A DNA stretch of 64,000 nt from Desmonostoc geniculatum HA4340-LM1 (GTDB taxonomy: Bacteria; Cyanobacteriota; Cyanobacteriia; Cyanobacteriales; Nostocaceae). How positions within the stretch are numbered: the stretch's first letter is position 1; every line of letters starts with the position of its first letter. A program made the position numbers and the translations under genes. A model generated the notes under the pieces. It saw only the letters and a program-made list of their open reading frames with translations. It did not search any database and was not told the origin of the DNA. This document shows positions 57,027 to 64,000 of the stretch, piece after piece. The DNA is taken from contig JAHHHB010000026.1 of NCBI GenBank assembly GCA_019359545.1, positions 1-64,000 of the forward strand. Direction: 5' to 3'.

Positions 57027-57458
57027 TTACACCTGGGCAGTCTGCTTTTGAGACTCTAGCCATTGCTCGTAGGCTTGCTGATCTCCACCAAACGAATCAA
57101 TAGAAACTTGACGCTCTGGCATTGGCTTGAGGGGTGCGTTGATTGGGTTGTACTTGCAGTAGCAGATTACAACCATATCGAAGCCCATGCCAACAGGAAC
57201 TTCAGGCGTATAGGCTTCAACTCTCACCACTTCCCAATCACTCTGACGATAATGAGTTTTTGACTCTGGATAGCTGGGATCGGCAAACTGATCGACTCGA
57301 ATAAATTCAGGTGGGCGATAACCAGGTTCAGGCAGTGCTTTGTCTGAGCAATCGTAGTGTTCAAACAGGGTTTTCGTGAGAGAACCCGTGTGAGCATACT
57401 TCCGATCTTCCCAACCTGGTTGACGCTTTTGAGCACGAAAGACGATCCATTTACGCAT
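57027..57458 (-). CDS. Conserved-looking hypothetical protein, 143 residues
   Basis: Soluble, no signal, rich in Tyr and Pro (MRKWIVFRAQKRQPGWEDRK, EHYDCSDKALPEPGYRPPEF, EVPVGMGFDMVVICYCKYNP). I do not recognise a domain. Its ATG overlaps the end of the preceding 69-residue gene at 57458, so the two form a coupled pair downstream of rplI. Good ribosome-site sequence (AAAGGAGC) lies inside the upstream gene. Confidence 0.7.
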   Translation of the reverse strand: MRKWIVFRAQKRQPGWEDRKYAHTGSLTKTLFEHYDCSDKALPEPGYRPPEFIRVDQFADPSYPESKTHYRQSDWEVVRVEAYTPEVPVGMGFDMVVICYCKYNPINAPLKPMPERQVSIDSFGGDQQAYEQWLESQKQTAQV

Positions 57459-57667
57459 TAGTCTTGCTCCTTTTCAGTGTCGTAATAGGATTTTGGAAAC
57501 TCGGTTTTGCCTTCAAACACACAATCGACCTCAAGAATGGCATCTCCCGTCTTTTCGACATCAACCAATTGCCAGCTATATTTCTCAGCCATCTCTTCAC
57601 AGCAATCCTCATCGGCTGCTGCATGACGTGACTTGTTTTCGTCTTCGTCGTACCTGGGTTTTGGCAT
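57458..57667 (-). CDS. Small acidic hypothetical protein
   Basis: 69 residues with many Asp/Glu/Lys and a Cys pair (AADEDCCEEMAEKYSWQLVD, VEKTGDAILEVDCVFEGKTE). Its stop overlaps the start of the 143-residue gene, suggesting co-translation. No family recognised. Confidence 0.62.
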   Translation of the reverse strand: MPKPRYDEDENKSRHAAADEDCCEEMAEKYSWQLVDVEKTGDAILEVDCVFEGKTEFPKSYYDTEKEQD

Positions 57668-57774
57668 ACTGATAATTGCTAGTTGAGAGTAGGGAGTAGG
57701 GAGTGGGGGAGTTAGGAGTTATCAGTCTCCCTCATCCCCCTCATCCCCCTCATCTACCTCATCCCCTGCCTAAC

Positions 57775-58233
57775 TTAACTAGCCACGACTTGAATATCAA
57801 TTTGCGCTGTTACTTCTGAGAACAGCTTGATTTCAGCTTGATAAGTACCAAGGTGGTTAATATCGGGAATGGTAATGCCACGGCGATCTACTTCTTGACC
57901 GGTGGCTGCCTTAATTGCGTCTGCAACATCTTGAGCGGTAATTGTACCGAAAATAGCTTCGTTTTCACCAACTTGCTTGGGAATTGTCAAGCTGCCAACT
58001 TTTTCTAGAGATTCTTTTTGCTCAATAGCTTGTTGTCTGAGTTCTAATTGCCGTTGACGTTCTTGTTCCCGACGGCGTTCTACTTGCTTGAGAATACCAG
58101 GAGTGGCATGGGTTGCCAATTTCTGGGGAATCAGATAATTACGAGCGTAGCCAGGAGCTACTTCCACTAAGTCGCCAGATTTGCCCAGCTTGCTGATATC
58201 CTTATTTAAAACTAACTGCACGCGCTTCGCCAT
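57775..58233 (-). CDS. rplI: 50S ribosomal protein bL9
   Basis: 152 residues from ATG 58233 ([20 protein letters not shown]); the 57-base upstream extension in frame is not expected for L9. The family pattern is clear: [20 protein letters not shown], a long central helix ([20 protein letters not shown]) and a C-terminal domain [20 protein letters not shown]. It binds 23S rRNA near the L1 stalk. A CTCATCC STRR lies downstream (57725-57765). Confidence 0.96.
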   Translation of the reverse strand: MAKRVQLVLNKDISKLGKSGDLVEVAPGYARNYLIPQKLATHATPGILKQVERRREQERQRQLELRQQAIEQKESLEKVGSLTIPKQVGENEAIFGTITAQDVADAIKAATGQEVDRRGITIPDINHLGTYQAEIKLFSEVTAQIDIQVVAS

Positions 58234-58475
58234 CGTTTTTCGTTTTTCCTGTAAGATATGATTAATTTGGGTTTCGCCAGAATACTCCACAATGTCAGTG
58301 CCGTATTAAGAGCGGCTTCGCCTATACCCTAAAGCTTACAGATCCTAGCGAAACGCAGGGGGCGATCGCAACTATTCGAGTTAGAAAGTTGAAGGGATTA
58401 GGGACTGGGTATTGAATATTGGCTGGGTATTGAGAAAGTATTCCTTATTTATTTCCTATTCCCAGCCCCCAATAA

Positions 58476-59249
58476 CTAAAAGTTATCTCTCATTTCCCGT
58501 ATCCGTGCAAAGCTTTGGACTGCATCGCTCTTGTTAACAGCTGATTGTAATGACGGGTGATCCCAACGTAAAAAGGGATTGGTGCGCTTCTCGACTCCCA
58601 GCAGTGAGGGTATGGTGGCTTCTCCTCGATTCCGATAAGCCTGGACTTGATCGAAGTACTTTTGTAAGTCTGTGTTGTCGCCATCGAGACTGAGAGCAAA
58701 TTTCAAATTTTTTAAGGTGTATTCGTGGGCACACCAGACGCGTGTATCATCTGGTAATGACCGAATTTTGCTTAAAGAATCTACCATTTGTGTCGGCGTT
58801 CCTTCAAATAACTTACCGCAACCTCCAGAAAATAAGGTATCGCCACAAAATAATTCGCCCGTCTCACCAGATTTTTCAGGGGGAAAGTAGTAAACGATAT
58901 GAGCGCGGGTATGTCCAGGAACGAAGATTACTTCAGCTATGCGGTCTGCAAACTGCACGCGATCGCCTTGTTGCAAAAACACCTGCTGTCCGGGAATTCT
59001 ACCACGATCCTCGGCTCCCCCATAAACTATCAGTTGGGGGAATTGTTCCATCAACCGCTTGTTACCACCCACATGATCGTTATGATGGTGGGTGTTGAAA
59101 ATCGCTACCAACTCAGCTTTCAGTTCTGCCAGTTTCTTTAATACTGGTTGAGCCTCCGCTGGATCGACGACAGCAGCGATGTTTTGTTGGCGATTGTGTA
59201 ACAAAAATATATAGTTGTCTGAGAGTGCTTCCAGACGGATTACTTGCAT
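58476..59249 (-). CDS. gloB: Hydroxyacylglutathione hydrolase (glyoxalase II)
   Basis: 257 residues, metallo-beta-lactamase fold. Metal ligands appear in [43 protein letters not shown] and [14 protein letters not shown]. The C-terminal [20 protein letters not shown] is the glutathione-binding part specific to glyoxalase II. It hydrolyses S-lactoylglutathione to lactate and glutathione in methylglyoxal detoxification. Confidence 0.95.
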   Translation of the reverse strand: MQVIRLEALSDNYIFLLHNRQQNIAAVVDPAEAQPVLKKLAELKAELVAIFNTHHHNDHVGGNKRLMEQFPQLIVYGGAEDRGRIPGQQVFLQQGDRVQFADRIAEVIFVPGHTRAHIVYYFPPEKSGETGELFCGDTLFSGGCGKLFEGTPTQMVDSLSKIRSLPDDTRVWCAHEYTLKNLKFALSLDGDNTDLQKYFDQVQAYRNRGEATIPSLLGVEKRTNPFLRWDHPSLQSAVNKSDAVQSFARIREMRDNF

Positions 59250-59641
59250 TACCTCTGTCTCCCTTACAACATAGATGTTTAGTATTGAGTAGCAATCCTA
59301 CATTTAAGTAAGTAATAGTGCTACCTGCACAAGCTATATCAAGTATTTATACTTGATTAATTATAGCTCTAATGCAACTTTAACTATGATAATATACAAC
59401 CGTGCTTTTACGGTAATTATACTTAAAAAAAGTCAACTTCAGATGAATTTATCAGTAAAATTTCTCTGGGAAAATATACAAATGCAAAGTTAGATTTATT
59501 TTATTATTTTTGCTTTTAAAAATCAGAAATTATCAAGTTGATATTTTATCGTATTTGGCTATAACGAAAAGTAGAGTAAAATTTCTGAAATTAGATACAT
59601 AGCCTGAATCCTTACCTACAAAATAATTATAAGTTGAATTT
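59250..59641. other. AT-rich spacer between gloB and the glycosyltransferase cluster
   Basis: About 390 bases, more than 70 percent A/T by eye, with no ORF or inverted repeat recognised. It should contain the divergent promoters of gloB (minus) and of the three-gene polysaccharide cluster (plus). Confidence 0.45.
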
Positions 59642-60484
59642 ATGACAACAGAAACTAGAGGATTTATTACAATTTTAACTGGACTTTATCCTTTTCAAGA
59701 TTGTATTCATTTCCTAGCTGCGGTTAGAAAGTTTCATCAGGAACCAATAATTATTTTAATTGACCAGGTTCCACCAGTTCTCTATCCTTTGTTCAAGGCT
59801 TTCAAAAATGTAATTTTAAAGCCTGTCCCCACGAATGAAAATACTGTTTTAGCATCACGGCAAGCAAAACTGGCTCTCTATGCTGCTTCTGAATTTGATA
59901 AAACTATTTATCTAGATTCAGATATTTGCTTGCTTTCCGATATCAACGACGTATTTGAGTACATGGATGAATATGATTTCTTATTAACTGAAGATGTGCA
60001 ACCTTCTATTGCAAAAGCTACAAATTTATTGCGTGGTAAGCAAGAAGAAATTTTGCCTAATGTCTTGCCAATTCTGCAATCTTTAGGGTTACCTTTGCAA
60101 GCGGATAGCGTGCAATACAATGGCGGTTTTATAGCTTTTAGGAAAACAGAAATCAACAAGGTATTTTTTGATAAATTTCAATATTATTTTGAGATTGTTA
60201 AAAATAACCAAGATAAATTGCTTTTAAAAGACCAAGGGGCTTTTGCTTCGGCGATCGCATCTGTACGCCCCCACATGAAAATACTACCACCTACCTATAA
60301 TTATCTCAGTAAATGGCAGGATGCTTATAACGTTGAGGATCAAATAAAAGTCCTTCACTGTACATATCCTTATCGACCACAGTTTGCTAAAAATATTACT
60401 CGTTCCCTATACACAAGGATTTTTGATAGATTGGCTAAAGTATTTTTACCGAATCAAATTACAAATCCCTGGCGGAAGAAATAA
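59642..60484 (+). CDS. Glycosyltransferase (GT-A fold, GT8-like)
   Basis: 280 residues. A GT-A nucleotide-sugar site is visible in the DxD motif TIYLDSDICLLSDI (Asp at about 93-95), with ALYAASEFDKTIYL before it. VQYNGGFIAFRKTEINKVFF and LLLKDQGAFASAIAS are typical of glycogenin/GT8-like enzymes, and the C-terminal IKVLHCTYPYRP fits the metal-binding His. Sugar and acceptor are unknown. It is first of three same-strand genes leading to an ABC exporter. Confidence 0.82.
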   Translation: MTTETRGFITILTGLYPFQDCIHFLAAVRKFHQEPIIILIDQVPPVLYPLFKAFKNVILKPVPTNENTVLASRQAKLALYAASEFDKTIYLDSDICLLSDINDVFEYMDEYDFLLTEDVQPSIAKATNLLRGKQEEILPNVLPILQSLGLPLQADSVQYNGGFIAFRKTEINKVFFDKFQYYFEIVKNNQDKLLLKDQGAFASAIASVRPHMKILPPTYNYLSKWQDAYNVEDQIKVLHCTYPYRPQFAKNITRSLYTRIFDRLAKVFLPNQITNPWRKK

Positions 60485-60509
60485 CTTATAAATAGGAAAA
60501 CAGGTGGTA

Positions 60510-61676
60510 ATGAGAGAAAAATTAAGGATATCACTGCTAGTCTGGAATTTATCAACCAACGATGGGTTTATTCGTGCATCTTTATTAAAAAAAGCCCTGA
60601 TTAGCTTAGGGTATGAAGTGCAGATATTGGGTTTTATATTTGGTCAAGAGTTATACAAAGCAATTTCTTCTGAAGATCAAGTTTATGCTGTCAATGGCTC
60701 AAATTATCCAGGTTTTTTGAAATCTATTAGTCAAATTTTAAAAAATATTGATGGAGATATTATTTATGCAATCAAACCTCAGCCAGCAAGTTTTGGTGTT
60801 GCACTATTAAATAAACTCTACAGCAAAATACCAGTAATTTTAGATATAGATGACTGGGAACTTAGCTGGTATGGTGGTGACCAATGGCGTTATCGTCCTA
60901 CACTCAAACAACTAGCTAGAGATTTACTTAAAAAAGATGGAGTTTTAAGGAAACCTAATCATCCTTTGTACTTGAAATGGATGGAAGGTTTAGTGAGTCA
61001 AGCTAATGCAGTAACGGTACATACTAACTTTTTGCAGCAGCGTTTTGGCGGTCACTATGTTCCCAACGGTAAGGATACCTCCTTATTTGACCCTGCTCGA
61101 TACAATTCTGAAGAAAGTAGAAGTCGTTACGGTTTATCTGAATATCGAATTTTAATGTTTCCTGGCGCACCAAGACCTTATAAAGGTTTAGAAGATGTTC
61201 TCATAGCACTGGATAAAATTAATCAGCCAGATTTAAAACTGGTGATTGTAGGTGGCAGTCCTTATGATAATTATGATGAACAACTTCAACAACGATGGGG
61301 ACGCTGGATGATCAAATTACCAAATTATCCAGCTGATGTTATGCCTGATTTAGTAGCGGCTGCTCACATTGTAGTTGTTCCCCAACGAGATACTCCAGAA
61401 ACCCGCGCTCAATTTCCCTTGAAATTGACAGATGGTATGGCAATGGCTAAACCTGTATTATCAACAAGCGTTGGAGATATTCCCCAAATTTTAGGTGACA
61501 CTGGTTATTTAGTCGAGCCTGGTTGTCCCGAACAACTTGCTGAAAAAATTCAATTTATTTTTCACAATTTAGAGTCAGCAAACGATCAAGGTATTAAGGC
61601 AAGACAAAGATGTGTAGAACACTATAGTATAGAGGCTATGGCTTCTACACTCAAGTCAGTAATTGCCCAGTTATGA
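60510..61676 (+). CDS. Glycosyltransferase family 4 protein
   Basis: About 388 residues from ATG 60510 (MREKLRISLLVWNLSTNDGF; a GTG at 60504 is possible). It has a GT-B fold with an acceptor half (IPVILDIDDWELSWYGGDQW, VTVHTNFLQQRFGGHYVPNG) and a donor half (ILMFPGAPRPYKGLEDVLIA, VPQRDTPETRAQFPLKLTDG, KPVLSTSVGDIPQILGDTGY). The Glu of the usual ExxxxxxE motif is partly altered (ETRAQFPLK). It sits 25 bases after the first glycosyltransferase. Confidence 0.88.
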   Translation: MREKLRISLLVWNLSTNDGFIRASLLKKALISLGYEVQILGFIFGQELYKAISSEDQVYAVNGSNYPGFLKSISQILKNIDGDIIYAIKPQPASFGVALLNKLYSKIPVILDIDDWELSWYGGDQWRYRPTLKQLARDLLKKDGVLRKPNHPLYLKWMEGLVSQANAVTVHTNFLQQRFGGHYVPNGKDTSLFDPARYNSEESRSRYGLSEYRILMFPGAPRPYKGLEDVLIALDKINQPDLKLVIVGGSPYDNYDEQLQQRWGRWMIKLPNYPADVMPDLVAAAHIVVVPQRDTPETRAQFPLKLTDGMAMAKPVLSTSVGDIPQILGDTGYLVEPGCPEQLAEKIQFIFHNLESANDQGIKARQRCVEHYSIEAMASTLKSVIAQL

Positions 61677-61698
61677 ATCATATTAATTAAAATACCCC

Positions 61699-63948
61699 AT
61701 GTCTACCAGAAAACTACTACTAAGATTCGCAAAACCCTATCCAGGTTTGATTCTGCTGACAATATTGTTAGGATTTTCTGGAGCTTTATTTAATGGGATT
61801 AGCACAGCTTTAATTGTGCCAGTGGTTTTAAAAATTGTCGGGCAAGAAGTAGATTTAGCTACTGCGCCCCCCATCCTCAAAACGATGTTATCTCCGTTTG
61901 ATAAGACTCCAGAAGCTTACCGGATAGGAGTCATGGCTGGGGCAATTATATTCACAATTGCTTTAAAAAATTTAGCTACTTATGCCAGTGCATTAGCATC
62001 GAGTTCTCTGACTCGCAAGCTAACATCAGATATGCGAGAATCAGGATTAAAACTATTACTAGAAATTGATATAGATTATTATGCCAAAACCAAGGTTGGT
62101 GATTTAATCAATCGTTTGGGTGGAGAAATTGGACGTGCTGCCAGTGCTGTAGGTAGTACAGTCAAAATAGTTATTTTGGGAATCACTATTTTAGTTTTTA
62201 TTGGTTTATTACTGTCAATTTCTTGGCAGTTGACCATTGCGGCTACGCTTTTGTTGTCATTAGTAACGTTAGTAAATCAGTATGCTATTTCCCGTTCTAA
62301 AATTTTTGGCAAGATGCTGAGTGAGATGTCGAAAGCATATTCAATTTCTGTGCTGGAAACTTTGAACGGGATTCGGTTAGTTAAGGCGACAGGAAATGAA
62401 GAAAAAGAATATGAACGGATTAAAAAATTAATCCGCGATCGCGAATTAGCAGATTTTCGATCTCAGGTTAACTCAGAAGCAATCACACCCATAGGTGAGG
62501 TGATGGGTATTACAGCTTTGCTAATGATTGTACTTTTGAGTAAAACCTTCTTTGCTAATGAAGTTTCTTCCCTTTCGACGGTACTTTTGACATATTTATT
62601 AGTGCTATTGCGAGTATTGCCATTAATTTCCCAGTTAAATACTATTCGCAGCAACTTTGCCAGTACCGCCGCCAGCGTGGATGTAGCGAGTGAGTTTTTA
62701 AGTTTGGATAATAAGCCATTCATGGGCAACGGTAAGCTTCCCTATACAAAATTACAAGAGGGAGTATCTTTTAATTCTCTGTGTTTTGCTTACCCTGGTC
62801 ATGAAAAGTTAGTCCTCAAGGATGTAAATTTATATTTACCACGTGGCACGACTTTAGCATTAGTAGGTGGTTCTGGTGCTGGAAAATCGACCATAGCAGA
62901 TCTTTTGCCGAGATTTTACGACCCGATCGCTGGTGCTATTACTATTGACGGCATCGATTTACGGCAATTTGATGTGGTATCCCTGCGTAGGCGCATGGGA
63001 ATTGTTAGTCAAGATACCTTTCTTTTTAATGATTCAGTAAAAAATAACATCGCCTATGGGTGCCCTGAGGCGACTGACGATGAAATTATGACAGCCACCA
63101 AGCGGGCGAATGCTTATGAATTTATTAGCAAATTGCCTCAAGGATTTGAGACTTTGATTGGCGATCGCGGCGTCACGTTATCTGGCGGACAAAGGCAAAG
63201 ATTAGCGATCGCCCGCGCATTAGTGCAAAATCCCGAAATTTTGATTTTAGACGAAGCCACCAGCGCTTTAGACACCGTTTCCGAACGCTTAGTACAAGCT
63301 GCACTCGATGAACTCAGCCGCGATCGTACCACATTAGTAATTGCTCACCGCCTTTCCACAGTCCAAAAAGCCAATCAAATCGCCGTATTAGATCAAGGAC
63401 AAGTAGTAGAAGTAGGAACCCATGAAGAACTTTTACAAAAAGGTGGTTACTACTCACGCCTCTACTCAATGCAATTTGCTGAACGTCCTGAAAATGTTGC
63501 CAAACAAAATCAAAGCTTACTCCGCATCTCCCACGAAATTCGCACGCAATTAAACTCGATGATTGGATTTTTGCGCTTATTACTTGATGATTTGGTAGAC
63601 GATGCCGAAGAACGCCAGGAATTAATTGAAGACTCTTACAAATCAGCTTGGAGAATTCTCAACACCATTGATGTTTTTGATGACGTTATTAACTCGCAAA
63701 TCAGGGGGCAAATCCTTTCAATTTCCGACCAAAATCAGAATGTTATCAGTATTCATTATCAAACTTTTAATCAAATATCAGTTGAATTTCGGACTTCTTT
63801 GAATCTCATTATTAGCTCTCTCCGCTCTTTATCAGATAATTTGATATGCAGCCTCGAAGAACAAATTCAATTCATTTCTGAAAGTTATGAATCTGCTATA
63901 TATCTGCTGGATAACTTAGAAAAATTTGAGGATAATATCAAAGCCTAA
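61699..63948 (+). CDS. ABC exporter (MsbA/HepA-like) with two C-terminal HisKA-like modules
   Basis: 749 residues; ordinary half-transporters have about 580-610. Membrane domain about 1-330 (LILLTILLGFSGALFNGIST onwards, six helices). The nucleotide-binding domain has Walker A GGSGAGKSTI (~390), signature LSGGQRQRLAIARAL (~493), Walker B ILILDEATSALD and switch His in VIAHRLSTVQ. After residue 600 comes an added region: RISHEIRTQLNSMIGFLRLL (~610) and a diverged second copy ISVEFRTSLNLIISSLRSLS (~693), each followed by a similar E(R/Q)xELI-SYxSA helix. These resemble histidine-kinase dimerisation helices without an ATPase. It probably exports a lipid-linked glycan or polysaccharide made by the neighbouring transferases. 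Confidence 0.9.
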   Translation: MSTRKLLLRFAKPYPGLILLTILLGFSGALFNGISTALIVPVVLKIVGQEVDLATAPPILKTMLSPFDKTPEAYRIGVMAGAIIFTIALKNLATYASALASSSLTRKLTSDMRESGLKLLLEIDIDYYAKTKVGDLINRLGGEIGRAASAVGSTVKIVILGITILVFIGLLLSISWQLTIAATLLLSLVTLVNQYAISRSKIFGKMLSEMSKAYSISVLETLNGIRLVKATGNEEKEYERIKKLIRDRELADFRSQVNSEAITPIGEVMGITALLMIVLLSKTFFANEVSSLSTVLLTYLLVLLRVLPLISQLNTIRSNFASTAASVDVASEFLSLDNKPFMGNGKLPYTKLQEGVSFNSLCFAYPGHEKLVLKDVNLYLPRGTTLALVGGSGAGKSTIADLLPRFYDPIAGAITIDGIDLRQFDVVSLRRRMGIVSQDTFLFNDSVKNNIAYGCPEATDDEIMTATKRANAYEFISKLPQGFETLIGDRGVTLSGGQRQRLAIARALVQNPEILILDEATSALDTVSERLVQAALDELSRDRTTLVIAHRLSTVQKANQIAVLDQGQVVEVGTHEELLQKGGYYSRLYSMQFAERPENVAKQNQSLLRISHEIRTQLNSMIGFLRLLLDDLVDDAEERQELIEDSYKSAWRILNTIDVFDDVINSQIRGQILSISDQNQNVISIHYQTFNQISVEFRTSLNLIISSLRSLSDNLICSLEEQIQFISESYESAIYLLDNLEKFEDNIKA

Positions 63949-64000
63949 AATTATGAAAAATGGTAATAATAAAAAACACTATATTTACTTCATTGGGGAA
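63949..64000 (+). other. Window end
   Basis: Only 52 bases follow the exporter stop codon. An ATG at 63954 (ATGAAAAATGGTAATAATAA) may begin a further gene of the cluster, but too little is present to judge. Confidence 0.3.

Overview
The window looks like chromosomal DNA of a filamentous, probably heterocyst-forming cyanobacterium (Nostocales). The reasons are the many HIP1 octamers (GCGATCGC), seven-base tandem repeats between genes (STRRs), a GAF-GAF-PAS adenylate cyclase of the CyaB1/CyaB2 type, a PatA-type regulator, the chlorophyll cyclase AcsF, DUF2996, and a DnaB helicase with an intein. No rRNA, tRNA or CRISPR array was seen. Much of the non-coding space is small repeats, MITEs and gene remnants. 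|| Layout. 1-5.3 kb: a MITE, a DUF2267/phosphoribosyltransferase pair, a cAMP cyclase and a small membrane protein. 5.3-12.9 kb: a guanidine-assimilation operon behind a guanidine-I riboswitch and terminator. It has two carboxyguanidine-deiminase-type subunits, a 1214-residue biotin-dependent guanidine carboxylase and a two-piece allophanate hydrolase; together they should convert guanidine to ammonia and CO2. 12.9-14.1 kb is empty. 14.1-20.9 kb: response regulators, two VapBC pairs, a YbjN protein, a Ser/Thr kinase and a junkyard: a lipoate-ligase stub, a Rieske gene broken by a MITE and then by an IS982 remnant, and a beheaded MazF. 21-29.2 kb: a collagen-like secreted protein, a YfbK fragment, Uma2, a frameshifted ATP-grasp gene, acsF, a TM2 protein, DUF2996 and a lipoprotein. 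|| 29.3-35.3 kb is the most striking region. A STAND-like protein, a MoxR AAA+ ATPase and a vWA protein fused to a formylglycine-enzyme (C-type-lectin-fold) domain form an operon. The last ~40 codons of the fusion look like the variable repeat of a diversity-generating retroelement (DGR). Immediately downstream lie the first 25 codons of an avd gene, a MITE, and a reverse transcriptase lacking both ends; no template repeat is visible. This reads as a MoxR-vWA conflict (immunity-like) system whose diversification machinery has died, freezing the variable region. || 35.4-47.4 kb: an EamA transporter, a secreted protein, a GAF histidine kinase, a third VapBC, threonine aldolase, an Mla-type ABC ATPase with its MCE protein, a PerM-type permease, a PyrF-PyrE fusion and a Tat-exported molybdopterin oxidoreductase. 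47.6-53.3 kb: HicAB next to a three-gene minus-strand cluster (winged-helix protein, AAA+ ATPase, and an exonuclease-remnant/Cas4-like nuclease/FtsK fusion) that may be an undescribed DNA-processing or defence module. 53.5-59.2 kb: housekeeping genes (FKBP, DnaB with a 180-residue mini-intein, L9, glyoxalase II). 59.6-64 kb: two glycosyltransferases and an ABC exporter carrying two tandem histidine-kinase-like dimerisation modules, probably for polysaccharide synthesis and export.
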